A stretch of DNA of 64,000 bases from Hybos culiciformis (GCA_964007475.1 OZ023274.1:22092043-22156042); one strand, 5' to 3'. Counted from the stretch's first letter, positions 1 to 13,989 are shown. The notes: generated by a model not told the origin, from the sequence alone. Translations and numbers: made by a program.

Positions 1-679
1 AAAGGATTAACATCATCGTGTTACCACTAACCTTGTACCTTTTGTGCTTCAAAAATTAAAAAAATCTATGGATATTTTATTATATTTTTCGAGTTCAATA
101 AAAACAGAAAACACAACGAACTCTGTGAATAAACGTTTGGATTTATTGAAATGAAAATAAAAATGTCACTAAATTTTATCGAAATAAAATGAATAAGTTT
201 GAAAAGTATCCATTTCATAGTGAGAATAGGCCCATACAAAAACATTAAGGAATCAAATCGCACGAAACAGATAAAACCTAGAAATATTTTTAAATGTTTT
301 TTGCACTAGCATGCCTCATAAGAAAAAAATCAAATATTAAAAATTTTTGGGTATAATTTTAAATTTATTTATGTTAAATATTAAATTTGTAATATTAATG
401 AAACATTCCAGCTCCATTGCTATTAAACCTCAAGTGTTTATTTGAAATTCTGTAATTTTAATTGGAATAACATTCGAGAAAAATTTGTTTCAATTATTAC
501 TAAACAAGTGAGTATTTTGTTATCACTAGGAAAGCTTCATTAATATTAAATTAATGTAAATGTTAATCTGATATATTATGAATATTATAATAAACTTTTA
601 AGTTATACAAAAAGCAAAAAAAAAATAATCAATATTTAAATACTTAAACCTAATGTTTTTTTTGTATTTGTGTTTACTT
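1..679. other. Window edge and FAM98 3' flank, no gene seen
   Basis: AT-rich sequence downstream of the minus-strand FAM98 stop codon. TTTATT motifs (AATAAA on the minus strand) occur here, for example near 436, and one could serve as the FAM98 poly(A) signal, but none can be chosen with confidence. The short open frames here lack any recognisable domain or codon pattern. Confidence 0.4.
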
Positions 680-2188
680 TTAATTTCTATAACCCCCTCG
701 GTTATAATTAGATCTTCCTCTTTGTTGTCCAACGCCACCACCACGTCTATTATCATCGTAACCAGAATTATTAGAGCGATAACCTCCATCTGAATTTTGT
801 CCTTTATTGGACCAGGCACCTTGAACGCGACTATGTTGATCACCTCGTTGCCATTGTCCCCCTCCATTACCGACACCTGAATTATAATTTTGTTGTTGTT
901 GTTGTTGTTGTTGATATCCTCCTTGTTGGCCATAATTTTGTTGCTGCCCGTAACCTTGTTGCTGTTGGCCATAACCTTTTTGTTGTTGACTATAACTTTG
1001 TTGTCCATAACCTTGTTGCTGCTGTTGTCCAAAACCTTGTTGATGTTGTTGTCCATAACCTTGTTGTTGTTGTTGTCCAAAGCCTTGTTGCTGTTGTTGA
1101 AAATTCTGCCTTTGTCCTCCAGGGTTTCCTCCACCTCGACCAAAACTCCCTCTGCCGCCACCCCCGCCACCCTGAGGACCAGAACTTCGTTGTTGCTGCC
1201 ATGACGGCATCTCAGGCGGTGGTGGAGCATGTTCATAAGCTCTACCACCTCGATCTGGCACCCTACCAATAATATGTTTTTGAATTTTACTTCCTGTATT
1301 TTTTCGCACCAAAGCATTACTAGTTTTTTCAATAATTGCCAAATCTGATCTAGCTGCTAATAAATTAATTATATCTGATGAAACAGGAAATTTATCTTCA
1401 CCAGCACCCTGAATAGTTTTCTTTAATTGATCTTGATAGCGATTCACAATAACATCTGATTTACCTTTCATTTTTTCTGACCATTGAAATGATTGAATTG
1501 TCACATCCAAACGTGTCAATAACATATCTTTTCTCATTGAATATTCTTTATCTAATTCTTTGGCCACAGTATCAAGTCGATTCCATTGTTGCGGCGTTAA
1601 TGGCTTTTGTAATTTTAATAAAGCTTGTGAGATTTTTTTTGAATTTTCTTGATTTTTAACAATTTGACTTAATTTTGTATTAATTTTATCAAATAGAACT
1701 TTTGGACCAATATTATCTGGCGGTTTTCCTAGTGCCAAATCTTTTGTTATTGTTTCTAATGATTTGGCTGTACTTGTTTCAAATTTCGGTATAACATAAG
1801 ATGTATCCTTTGGTTTTATAGTAAAATACATTTTAGCTGCCATTAATTCACTTATTAAATAATCAAAAAGTAATATACGAGATTCATTAGTTTGATAACG
1901 ATCAGTTAATGGCCCGGCAATCAATAATTCATATTGGCAACCTAATTCTTTTAATAAACCAGATAATTCTAGCATAAATTCACTGTATTCGGTAATACTA
2001 CGAACTTGCTCTTCAGTATTTCGTAGCATATGAATTTCATAACATAAAAATTTAATTAATTCACGAAATTGTTCCGATTTAGGTCCAATTTGAATGGTCT
2101 CAGATAGATTTTCTAATTTTAAAAATTTTCCATCATAACCGAGATTTTTTAAATTATCCAGAATTTCTTCCATCGGCATTGAATCCAT
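680..2188 (-). CDS. FAM98: FAM98 family protein (tRNA-ligase-complex associated, RNA-binding)
   Basis: A single uninterrupted coding exon of 502 aa. Residues about 5-330 follow the FAM98 (DUF2465) domain, including TRLDVTIQSFQWS near 225-237, INLLAARSDL near 274-283, and the family signature GRVPDRGGR (308-316) followed by PPPPEMPSW (322-330). Residues after about 335 form a low-complexity tail: a GGGGGGRGSFGRGGG stretch, then many glycine-aromatic-GQQQQQ units, ending in RGR/RGG motifs. In animals FAM98 proteins associate with the RTCB/DDX1 tRNA ligase complex and with arginine methylation; that role is taken from the family. The start at 2188 is preceded on the minus strand by a good acceptor (TTTTATTTTAG) at about 2242, so a 5' UTR intron is likely and the promoter is further upstream. 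The Q-rich tail is unusual, because vertebrate FAM98 tails are mainly G/R/Y-rich. The long plus-strand leucine-rich frame here is its antisense shadow. Confidence 0.95.
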   Translation of the reverse strand: MDSMPMEEILDNLKNLGYDGKFLKLENLSETIQIGPKSEQFRELIKFLCYEIHMLRNTEEQVRSITEYSEFMLELSGLLKELGCQYELLIAGPLTDRYQTNESRILLFDYLISELMAAKMYFTIKPKDTSYVIPKFETSTAKSLETITKDLALGKPPDNIGPKVLFDKINTKLSQIVKNQENSKKISQALLKLQKPLTPQQWNRLDTVAKELDKEYSMRKDMLLTRLDVTIQSFQWSEKMKGKSDVIVNRYQDQLKKTIQGAGEDKFPVSSDIINLLAARSDLAIIEKTSNALVRKNTGSKIQKHIIGRVPDRGGRAYEHAPPPPEMPSWQQQRSSGPQGGGGGGRGSFGRGGGNPGGQRQNFQQQQQGFGQQQQQGYGQQHQQGFGQQQQQGYGQQSYSQQQKGYGQQQQGYGQQQNYGQQGGYQQQQQQQQNYNSGVGNGGGQWQRGDQHSRVQGAWSNKGQNSDGGYRSNNSGYDDNRRGGGVGQQRGRSNYNRGGYRN

Positions 2189-2241
2189 CTTCTGTTCCTG
2201 ATCTGATTTTTTTTTTTTTTTGATTATTTCCTGATGATTTC

Positions 2242-3044
2242 CTAAAATAAAAAAAGGAATTTTTTTATTTCACAAAACTAGTTTAAATTTTTTTTTTTTA
2301 TTTAATATTTATTTTAATTTACCTAAATTTTTTTAATTTATTATTTATTGATGATGAAGAACCTTCGAATCCGCTGCGCTGGGAAAAACAAGGGCATAGA
2401 AGACACGACGAGCACACCAAAAATAGAAAAAAAAAATAGTGTTCGGGTGGGTTTGGAGAAAAAAACTCACAATATTAAATAATTATGACAAGACGCGACT
2501 CAGAACACCGTGTGAAAAGCAGAGAGGCAGAGAAAGCAGCAAAGCCGGTTTAAACGTCAAATGAAAATAGTCTATGTCGTCATCGGTAGGAACGTTTTTG
2601 AGTGAGTGAGTGTAGAACTTTAAAGTGAAGCACAGAAGTGTACAATTTTTTTTTTGTATAAATTTATTTCTAATAAATATTATATTCTTGCTTTGAAAAC
2701 TAATTATTTAAAAGTTCTAAAATTAAAAAAAAAATATTCGATTTTAATTCAATTTAAATATATTTTTTGAAAAAAATAAACTAAAAACTAACAAAAGTGT
2801 ACGTGTGTGTGGCAAATTAAGAAAAACAATACCTTGTTATTATTGTGTATAAAGATATAAAGTACACCGTAAAAAATACCGTTAAAATTTTAGAAGAGCG
2901 AATACCTGAACTTGAATATTCTTGAGATAATCAAAATCAAAATAAATACAAATTAGAAATTTAAATTTCTTCGTCATTATCAAAAATCAAAAATCAACAA
3001 CAACGTCGAATTCGTATCAATCAAAATATAACAAAAATAAAAGA
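2242..3044. promoter_or_regulatory. Shared divergent promoter / 5' UTR region of FAM98 and strawberry notch
   Basis: About 800 bp separate the start codons of FAM98 (minus) and strawberry notch (plus). The part near 2360-2640 is richer in G+C than the surroundings and contains no repeat, as expected for a pair of first exons and a bidirectional promoter. A splice acceptor for the FAM98 5' UTR lies at about 2242. No convincing TATA box can be assigned; the transcription starts are inferred only. Confidence 0.5.
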
Positions 3045-6000
3045 ATGGACGATTTGGTAATAAAATAATTTTATTTTTACTTTCAAAATTTCCACCTATC
3101 GAGATATTTGCGAAAAACTAAAAATATTCTGAATAACTTATGCCCTACATCATATATTACCCCCACCCACATTAACTCCCATAGTTATTAATAGGTAGGT
3201 ACCTACTAACTTAAACTGACCACATTTGTACCTCTAAATGCGTACATTTTTAGTTATTTGCAAATATTACGAAAACGGTGCGTTTTTTTTTAGCATTTTT
3301 GAGGTAGGTAGGCCCAACCTACGGTGACCATGAATCCAACTTTTAATTACCTATTCAAAAAGCGCCGGAACTTCTGATTTGAATCAATATCAAATGCCGC
3401 ACTGTAAAATCTGATACTTGTCAGTAAGCGGAGTAGTAATAAGATAGCTGCCACCAGACTAAGTAGGTATAAACATGAGAACTATGTATTCTAAAGCTGA
3501 AGTTTTGAACGCTGATGTTCCATGTGTTGGTAGGTACCTACTTCCGAATCCTCTTAATGCATTTTTCAATTAGGTACGGAAATTTTTAGTGCACTTAATA
3601 AATATAACTAATACTATAAGTGTACCTATAACCATTTCCTGGTAACTATATATCTACAATAGATAAAAGAAATTAATACTGAAATTTTTTTTTTTTCTTT
3701 TTAGGAAGATGAATATGCCAAGTATTTGGCTGAAAATGAATTGGATAATACGGCATTAAGTGAATCCATTAATAAAATAGAATTAGAATATTCAATGCTT
3801 GAAGAAAAAATTTCTAAAGATGAATTGGAATATTCATTCCACAAAAGTCTGTCAGAAAACAATAATTTACCTAATGATGTTATTAAAAAAGTTAAAAATG
3901 AAAATGATGAAAATGAAAATTTTAGTGATGATGAATTAATGATTGGAGAAACTTATACCGATTACTGTCCATCAAAATGTAAATAACTATGTATATACAC
4001 CTATTTTATCTATATATTTAACTACAATCAAATGCTGTGAATGCTTATAAAACTGTCTTAACTGGTATACATTCAATTAGATACTCATAAGAGTTTAGGT
4101 TTTAGTAGTTACCTATATTTTTTAGCCAAAATCGCGTCAAATCAAAAATAACTAATTAACTCATTATCTAAGCAAGTAGCACTAATTTGTTCTTAATAAC
4201 GAGCCTTAGGTTGTTAGGTAAGTAGCACTAATTTGTTCTTAATAACGAGCCTCAGTAAGAACGTTTAAAATTATTGCAGTTTATGTTGCTACATATTTTG
4301 TATAACAAGTTTCGTCTATTTATATAAAAAAATTTCGAAACTTTTTCTGTTAGCAAAACGTGTTTAAATTCTATAAATGTTTACAAGTATGATTTTAGAG
4401 CGCCATTGCTCAAGGTCAATAAAACAAAGTATACTTTTAGTTGTTTTATTTAAAATAGATTTTGAAATTTTATTTTTTTTTATTTTTAGTAAATATTGGG
4501 AAACAGCATCCAGATCCAGTTGTTGAAAGTGCTAGTTTAGCTTCTGTAGAGTCTAAAGATGTTTTTTACAAGTTGTCTCTGCCGGCAGAGCTAATTTCTG
4601 AAGGAAAACTTTCCAGTTTACAATTGGAAACAATTGTTTATGCCTCACAAGCTCATTCAAATTATTTACCAGATAAGAAAACAAGAGTTGGATTCCTAAT
4701 TGGTGATGGTGCAGGAGTTGGAAAAGTATTCTAGAGATTGAAAATAATTTAATAGAATTTAAAAAATATATATATATTTTTTTTTAAATAGGGTCGAACA
4801 ATTGCAGGTATAATTTTAGAAAATTTTGTACAAAAACCTAGAAACTCAAAAGCAGTATGGGTATCTGTGAGCAACGATGTTATGGAAGATTCAATCAGAG
4901 ATTTGAGAGATATTAATGCCGATTTTATACAAGTTAAAGCATTGAAAGAGGTAAGACTTCTCTCTACTGTTTACTTATATTTTATATATTTATTCAATTT
5001 GATTGCATAAATCAAATTGATATTATTTCTAATGCAACCAAATATATCCAATACTTATCTACAGTTAAGCTAGTATAAGGTTAATTGGTAAATTGAGTGA
5101 AACTAAAATCCCGAGGGAAAATCGAACGACGAAAGATGAAACTCTGAAAGATAAAGTTCCCGAAGTTAGAATTCCGGAAGCCAAATTCTCAGAACGACAA
5201 AATCTCGAAAGAACAAATTCCCAGAAATCAAACTTCCGAAAAAACAAAATTTGGAAATTCTAATTTTCATAAAAACATTGAGTAGGATTGAACATTTATA
5301 ATTTAAAATCAAAAACAAAAAAAAAATGTGGTGTCGAAATTATGATAATTTTTTTATACCTATGCAATATTGAATTTAGTTGATCATTGCTGATTCACAA
5401 ATGTTTAATTGAAAAATATTTATAACGGAACCACCCCAAATTCCGGCAGTTCGAAATCCTGAAAATAATTTCATTCTGGAACTCCAAATCAAGAACGTAA
5501 TGCTAATTGAATTCTTTCGATTTTCAGCCTGTTTTTATTATTGACATGGTCAGTTGACCTTACGTTGTGGCCCCAAGACATTTACATTTACCTAACATAT
5601 GTATGTATGAAAAATTTGAAGAACCTAAGCCCAAAAGACGGTTTTCTATAGATTAAGAAGTCTCCGTCTGTGTTTGTTCTATTCAGTTTGTTTTCCCTGC
5701 TTAAATATCTCAGCTCCTTTTTTGCAACGTAACCTAGTTATTTTCGCTTGTCTGTGGGCTTCAGGATTACAACATATTTTCCGTGAACTTACCTATGGCT
5801 ACGCGGACCAAAGTTTTTTCCCGTGTCTGCCGGTCTTGAAGGACTTCATCCTCCTTTTTCGCATAACTTAAAGCTAAAATGTTATAATTACAGTAAAGCA
5901 AATGTATGTACGTATTACTTCTTGATAAGATTTTGCTATTTACTTTGCTAAACATAAATATGTAGTCAAAAAAAGCTAAACAAATTTTATAAATTATTAC

Positions 6001-9000
6001 AAATTTATTATTTCTATTGGTAGTTTTCGTATGGCTGTCCATTAGAATTCCCCAAGTATGGAAATAAAAAATGTGTCCTATTTTCTACGTATGCAACATT
6101 GATTTCAAAATCACGAACAAAGAAATCTAAATTTTCTAATCGAATAGATCAATTAATACATTGGTGTGGTTACAATTTTGATGGAGTTATAGTTTTTGAT
6201 GAGGCTCATCGTGCGAAAAACTTACGTGCGTCTGGAAAAAAATCAACGCAAACAGGATTAATTGTTAAATTTCTACAAGAAAGTTTACCAAAAGCTCGTA
6301 TAGTTTATGCTTCAGCCACAGGAGCTTCAGAACCACGAAACATGGCTTATATGTTAAGACTAGGTCTTTGGGGTGATGGGACTCCGTTCCCAAACTATAG
6401 CGATTTCATTGATGCAGTAAAAAAGAGGTAATTTTAATAAATTTTCAGATTTTTTTTTTTATTTTATTTATTTTTTTTTATAGAAGGGGGGAAATGCATT
6501 TATGCACGGAGTGCCGGACTCCTGATTATCATCAGACTACCGACTAAAACCCTAACCTTCATTCCTGCCAGATGAGAATCCACGGGACCACCTTTCGGCA
6601 TTACTTCGTGGATGCTCCAGCACTTCCTGTTTTTCTCCAGTACAAACATTCTCGCAAGAGACAGAATAATATGTATATATATTTATATATTTTTTTTTTT
6701 TTAAACTGAGCTCTTAAGATTATGATGAATCACTGTTAAAATGATTTTGTTTTTTCTTCAGAATTTCTCTGAAGAATGTGACTCCGGCATCACATTTTGT
6801 CTTTGATTGGAGCATCCTCTCCACTAGATTTTCTAGAGCCAGCGCTGCTCCAAGAGAGTCCTTCAATGACGCCCTTTCCCTATCGCACTCTTTACACTTG
6901 ATGATGGTGTGAAACACGTCATCATCTTCTTCTTCGCAGAAGTCACACTTGGCGTTGTCTCTTCGTCCGAATCTATGGAATAAGGATTTAAAACAACCGT
7001 GCCCTGACAAGGCCTGAGTAGTGAAGAAATCCACCTCGCCGTGCTTTCTCTTCAACCATTTCTCCACGTCTGGAATTAGGCGATGTGTCCATCTTCCCGA
7101 CGGATTCTAATCCCAGCGTGCTTGCCATTTTTCCACCATTTCCACCATCTAATCACAGATGCGCATTTTTTCCGATAAGACGGTTTGTCCATTGCCTGGG
7201 CCCATACCGGAGCGGCATATAGCATTTTAGAGAGCGTTACTCCAGCGAGAATACTCCTTTTAACTTTACCTGGGCCGCCAATATCCGGCATCAATCTTGA
7301 CAAACTCCTGCATGCACTTAAGCCTTTTTCCGTTAGTTTGTACATGTGCGCCTTGAAACTGAGCCTCCTATCCAGCTCCACGCCCAGGTATGTTAATTGG
7401 TCTTTCCACTGTATTGTGGTGTCTCCTATTTCCAGGCAAGGATGGTTAAACATCCGCCTATCCGTCACCAAGACCGCTTCCGTCTTATGGATTGCCATTT
7501 CTAGATCTTTCCCATTGAGCCATCTCTTTACCCTCCTCAAGCAGTCGTTCACCCGTACCTCGAGCAGTCCTAGCTCGACAGCCGAACAGATGACTATAAC
7601 GTCGTCCGCAAAACCAACCAGGCTGGTAACACCATTCTCAGTAAACCGTCATAGACGACATTCCACAAGAAGGGGCCTAGTTTCGAGCATTGTGGGACTC
7701 CATACGACATTTTGTGGTCCACTTTGAAGTCTTTCCCTTCGAAAAACACTTTCCGCTCGCTCAGATAGTTACTAATAATATCAACTAGATAATCAGGTGT
7801 TTCCCTCGCCTTTAACGCGTTAATAATATCCGCCCAGCCAGATTTTTAGTTTTCGTACTTAAATGATAGATAGGCACATGTTTAAAAAAATAAACTTCAG
7901 TGTTTAAAAGTTTTTTTGTATTTCTTAAGGGGTATAGGAGCAATGGAAATGCTTGCAATGGATTTAAAATTGAGAGGATTATATATTGCAAGGCAATTAA
8001 GTTTTAAAGGAGTTAATTTTCGAATAGAAGAAGTTCCCTTAACTCCTGAATTTATTGAAATGTACGATGATAGTGTAAAACTAGTAAGTTAATTCTTTAT
8101 AAGAAAAACTTGAATAAAAAATTAAAAATTTAATATTGTTCTTAGTGGACTGAAGCTTATCAAAATTTCGAAAAAGCCTTCTCATTGTTAGAATATCCAG
8201 GAAAAGAAAGAAAATTAACTAAAGCTATTTTTTGGGGATCACATCAAAGATATTTTAAATATTTATGTATTTCATTGAAAATAAATCGCATTGTGGAACT
8301 GGCTCAAGAATCGGTAGCCGCAGGAAAATGTGTTGTTATTGGACTACAAAGCACTGGTGAAGCACGCTTGAATGAACAAAGAAAAGTTAAAGAATTAGAT
8401 GAATTTGTAACAACGGCTAAAGAATTATTAGTCTCTTTAATTCGGAAATATTTCCCAGTAGGTTTTAATGCAGATAAATTTACAAATATTAATAACGAGA
8501 ATAGTGATGAAGAAGATATGAATAATGATTCGGTAAGCTCGGAAAACTCAAAGTCAGCGGAAAATATTTTAAAAGAACGTAATATTCTTAATCCTGATAC
8601 AATTTCTAATGCATTGAAAACTGAATTTTATTCAAACACAAATTACAATGAATATGATGAAGATTCAAAAAATAATATATTATTGAATAATATAAAAGAG
8701 GAGGAAAATTGTGAGTTCATTAATCAACATTCAGAAAACATTGAAACCTCTGAGAATATAATTCCGATAATCGAAGAAAAAAAAATTAAAATTGAAATTA
8801 AAGATGAAACTGAGAATTTAATTCCGAAAATCGAAAAAAAATCAATTAAAATTGAAATTAAAAATGAAACTGAGAATACAATTCCAAAAATCGAAAAAAA
8901 AGAAATTGAAATCGATATTAAAGATGAAACTAAGTTAAATGTAAAAAGGGAATGTCCTGACACTTACGGCATATTATATATTTCACCCAAAAAAAGAAGA

Positions 9001-11763
9001 ATGACAACAAGTGTTGACATCGGTGACACTACCACAACAGAATTGGAAGATCAACTCCAAGTCCCTGACAATAGCAATAGCAATTTTATTTTCGATAGTG
9101 AAATATCTCATATTGCAAATGAAACTGTCGATCTAACTCATGAAAATTTTACAAAATTTTTATCATCTACTGAAACGATTGTACTATCAGATGAAGAAGA
9201 TAGTAATGCAGAAAACTCAATTGAACTTATTGAAAATAATAATTGCAAACCAACCGATAATTTATTTTCATTATCAATGAAAGATCATCAAGGACAAAGT
9301 ACTACAGACCAGGTTACTCATAATACTGTTGAAGATTCGGTTAAATTATGTCGAGCCATGAAAGCAGATTTATTGAAAAAGATTGATATTTTAGGTAAAC
9401 GATTACCCTTAAATACTTTAGATGATCTAATTGATAGATTAGGTGGTCCAAAAATCGTTGCTGAAATGACTGGTCGTACAGGTCGTATGATCCGAACTGA
9501 ATATGACAAAAAAGAATATCAATTACGGAAAGAAGAAGGTCAGCAGAGTTGTAATTTAAAAGAAAAATCATGTTTTATGAATGGAGAAAAGGTAAATGTT
9601 TATCTTTGGAAGATTTGAACAAAAATTAAATTAAATCATCAAATTTTTCTTCTAGTTAATCGCTATAATATCTGATGCTGCATCATCGGGAATTTCTCTT
9701 CAAAGTGATAAAAGAGTTAAGAATCAGAAGAGGCGAGTACATCTGACAATTGAACTACCATGGGCTGTAAGTGAATTTAAAATATAATAGTTAGATCGTG
9801 CTTGAGCCCTTTTTGTAGACTAAAAAAAGTTGTAATACTTTTTTATTTTATTTTAGGCAGATAAGGCAGTTCAACAATTTGGACGAACTCACAGAGCTAA
9901 TCAATGTTGCCCACCGGAGTATGTTTTTTTGATAACAGAATTAGCTGGTGAACGAAGATTTGCATCTTCAGTAGCAAGACGCTTAGAATCTCTTGGTGCT
10001 TTGACTCACGGTGACAGGTTTATTAATCCTCAGCTTTGAATTATATTTATTTTTCAATTTGCTATTTAAAATTATAGACGTGCTCAAGAAAATCAAGATT
10101 ATAGTCAATTTAATGTTTACTCGTCTTATGCTTTTTCGGCTTTGAATGAATTATTACAAAATGTTGAAAATTATGAATTCTTAGATAAAACAGATAAATA
10201 TGCTCGAAATAAACCATTCTTTTTCAAAAATATATTCAAAGCTATGAGTGATATTGGATTAATGCGTACAGAAGATCAAATTGAAGTGGGTTTCAATAAA
10301 CCAAAAAATGATATGAAACGATTTTTAAATCGATTGTTAGGTATGTTATTATGTGAAAAAATAAAAAACAACAATTTGAAACAATTTTAAATATTTGAAG
10401 GTATGCCAGTTGAAATTCAACAAAATTGCTTTCAATATTTCGTTGTTTTAATTGAGAGAAATATTGATAATGCAAAAAAAATGGGTACATATGATTTAGG
10501 AATATTGGGTAAGTCGAATCTAAGTTTCGTTTATCTGTTTAAGATTATTTGAACAATTTCTAGCTTCAAATTTGTAAATTTTCTATATACAATTATTAAT
10601 TTAGATTTAAAATTAAATTATGTTTACGTAGATTTAGTAGCAACTTCTGATAATGTTGAACGTTTGGAGCACCATAAAATTACAAAACAATATTCAACCG
10701 GAGAAGCTTTGACTGAATTTCATCGTTTTAAAATAAACAGAGGAATTGATTGGTCTGACGCGTATGACATGTAAGTTATTTAAAGCTATTTAAATTCGAA
10801 ACAAGATATTTTGGTATGAAATATTTTGTACTGCTGGTTTTTTTATTCATTTGAATTCTAAATTCTTAATGTTAGTAAGGACACATTTTTGATTGTTTTT
10901 AGGTATTCTGAAGCTTCAGATCAGGATGAAAATTTTTATTCATCGTTAAAAGGGTTTTATTTATCAGATTTTAATAACGGGAGAAGACACGTTATACTTG
11001 CATTAGGAAATTCAAAAAAAATAAAAAATATGATCACAATTTATCGACCAACAACTGGACGCGGGACGATGTCATTAATTGATTTAAAAAATAAATATTA
11101 TAAAGTATCAAGTGAAGAAGCTAAACAGAAATGGACAGTAATTTACAATATGTCCAGTAATTGGTGTCACCATAAAATATTTTCTTTGAATTGTTCAAAT
11201 GAAAATGAGTGTATGGTAAGTTTTTTTTAAATAATGATTATGTTAATTAGAAAAAACAAAATATGCAATACATAGTCTAAATTTGTGTGAATTCTTTATA
11301 ATTTTGAAGCAGTTAGGAACAATTTTGAATGAAAAATTGAGTTTTTTTTGTTCTATATTCCAAGGCTTAAGACCAATATTATTTCTTCCGGAGAGCAAAA
11401 GTTTTTGTAAACAAAAACTACCGACTGAGCCGAAAACTTCTTTAATGTTGGCAGCAACTACTTTTCCATAGTGTTCACACAACGTCTTTATATAATTGAA
11501 ATTCTTGTTATAAATTTTCTTTTTGTGTTTTTTTATTTAAGATCGGAAAACGTCATTCATTCAAATGGATTATTAGTGGGTCAGTTTTATATATGTTAGC
11601 TATATTATTCGAAATTGAAAATAAAAATATTTCCGAATTGGACAAAACAAAAAGCAGAAAAAAATTTCAACTTATAAGGATTAAAACAACTAATAGCCGA
11701 ATAATTGGTGTTGACATTCCAGAAACAATAGTTGCAATTTTAATGAGCAGAGCAATGATGTGA
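3045..11763 (+). CDS. sno: Strawberry notch homolog (SBNO), DExH-helicase-like transcriptional regulator
   Basis: Fourteen coding exons can be joined in frame: 3045-3056, 3705-3978, 4490-4725, 4792-4950, 6057-6427, 7930-8083, 8146-9591, 9656-9766, 9857-10017, 10078-10340, 10401-10508, 10632-10770, 10903-11215, 11542-11763. The total is 3,969 nt, or 1,322 aa. All junctions are GT...AG and every phase matches. Markers include [13 protein letters not shown], the Walker A segment [11 protein letters not shown] (split by intron 3), [12 protein letters not shown] (DEAH here, against DECH in vertebrate SBNO1), [36 protein letters not shown], and motif [13 protein letters not shown]. Strawberry notch proteins act in the nucleus in Notch- and EGFR-linked transcription; this is family knowledge. 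Exon 7 (482 codons) carries a long acidic/lysine-rich insert with three copies of a roughly 20-aa IPKIEKK-type repeat (8758-8935). Intron 5 contains an antisense LINE. The first coding exon is only four codons long, so the start is the weakest call. Confidence 0.95.
4174..4255. repeat. Tandem duplication, 46-bp period, in strawberry notch intron 2
   Basis: A segment of about 36 bp starting AAGTAGCACTAATTTG at 4174 recurs at 4220, giving a 46-bp period. The two copies are nearly identical apart from one base near the end (CCTTAG against CCTCAG). This is probably a recent slippage or duplication event. Confidence 0.85.
6455..7838 (-). mobile_element. 5'-truncated R1-clade-like non-LTR retrotransposon (LINE) in strawberry notch intron 5
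   Basis: Read on the minus strand, the element carries the end of a reverse transcriptase and the C-terminal region. Visible pieces are a fingers/palm segment (about 7830-7650), the catalytic FADDV box (about 7600), a thumb region (7552-7076) with [15 protein letters not shown] and LMPDIGGP typical of R1/TRAS-like elements, and a C-terminal CX2C...HX4C zinc knuckle ([10 protein letters not shown]...HTIIKC) within 7067-6720. At least two frameshifts break the frame, so it is inactive. The plus-strand left edge is A/T-rich, which corresponds to an A-rich 3' tail. CAGATTTTT occurs at both edges (6446-6454 and 7839-7847), a 9-bp target duplication consistent with target-primed insertion. It lies antisense inside an intron and is presumably spliced out with it. 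Confidence 0.85.
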
Positions 11764-13089
11764 AAATTAATCAAAATTAACACAGAGATTGTGTTTTTAA
11801 TTTGAAAAAAAAAAAAAAATATAACAAAATTATTGAAAGTACAAAGTCATTTACTATGTAATATGAAAAACAAACTTAATGAAATAATATTTTCTTAATG
11901 TCTTGGTTATGTAATTTATAATAAAATTTATTTTTTACTTTTAAAACAGTTTATTTATTTTTTACGGTTGTTTTTAAAATTAGTATTGAATAAACTCTAT
12001 CTTAAATATTTACAAATTTCATTCCTTTGTATTAAATATTAAATTATAATATTTTTTTTTATTTATTTTAAGTCTTGTACATGTTTTTGATTCTTTAACT
12101 TTTTTTTTTAAATTCAGCCCGAAATCTGAATTATTTATTAAATTTTAATTACGAATCTCACAATTTAAACAATAACCTAATATAAATAATATCACTTAAC
12201 ACTAATCAAGAAACTTTATGAGTGTATTACAATTATTACCTTTCCTAAGCCTGATTGGTTAATGTTAGGTTATTGTTTTCGAAATGATTTACCAGTTGGT
12301 TGTTCATTGTTTTCTCAATTGACTTTGTCATATTTATCGGATATTAATTATAGCCAATTTGGTGTTTTGAATTTTTTTAATTAAGTCTTCTATATTATAT
12401 TGTATTTTTTCATTTGTCGGGTTAGACATTATGGATTATTCAGATTTATTTAGAATCGATAAAAAGTATAATCTGAAGAACATTATAATATTAATTGATT
12501 ACACAGACATCCGTGAATATGGTGGATGTCTATGATAAAATGTAAATTGTAGAAAGTTGTATGTTATACTGGCCCAAATGATGTAAGAAAAAAAATTCTA
12601 TTACATTTATAATGCTTATAAAAATTGATGAATTTTAAATATTTAATAAGTTGAATTAATAAAGATATTAAAAATTTTTAAAGGTATGTATTTACAAGAT
12701 TTGGATTAGAAAATAGTCAACTCACTTGATTAGATGAATAAGATGTGACAATAGAAAGAATGAGTATAGTAGATTTTTCATAAAAAAAAACAAAAATTGA
12801 ATAGCAAGATGAATTATGAAAGTCTTGAAAATAAGGATAAAAAGGGCGTTCTTTAATATTTATGGCAATTTGTTAGTTATGACAATATTTTAAAAGATTT
12901 GATTTAGTGAAAAAATCAGTTTTGAAGCTATTATTTTCAAAATAATTGGTATTTTTTATTTTTTTTAATAAAAGTAAAATAAAAAGGAACCCACAATGTT
13001 TCTAGTTTAATTGTTTCTGCTGGCTATCAGGCGACTGGAAATTAAAAGCACTCTACTTCTGTATTCAATTTTATTTCCTATAAAGTCCA
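11764..13089. other. Strawberry notch 3' UTR and gene-free AT-rich DNA
   Basis: An AATAAA at 11920-11925 lies 157 bp after the strawberry notch stop codon and is a good candidate poly(A) signal. A small inverted repeat with arms AACAATAACCTAA / TTAGGTTATTGTT lies near 12168-12280. No other coding or repeat structure was recognised. Confidence 0.5.
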
Positions 13090-13132
13090 ATCACAAACAA
13101 ATTCATATCAATTATGTTATGGGTGAGTTCCA

Positions 13133-13989
<857 letters not shown>

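Noticed and set aside
890..1204. Plus-strand frame rich in leucine
   Set aside because: It is the antisense of the CAA/CAG-rich FAM98 tail, with no independent features.
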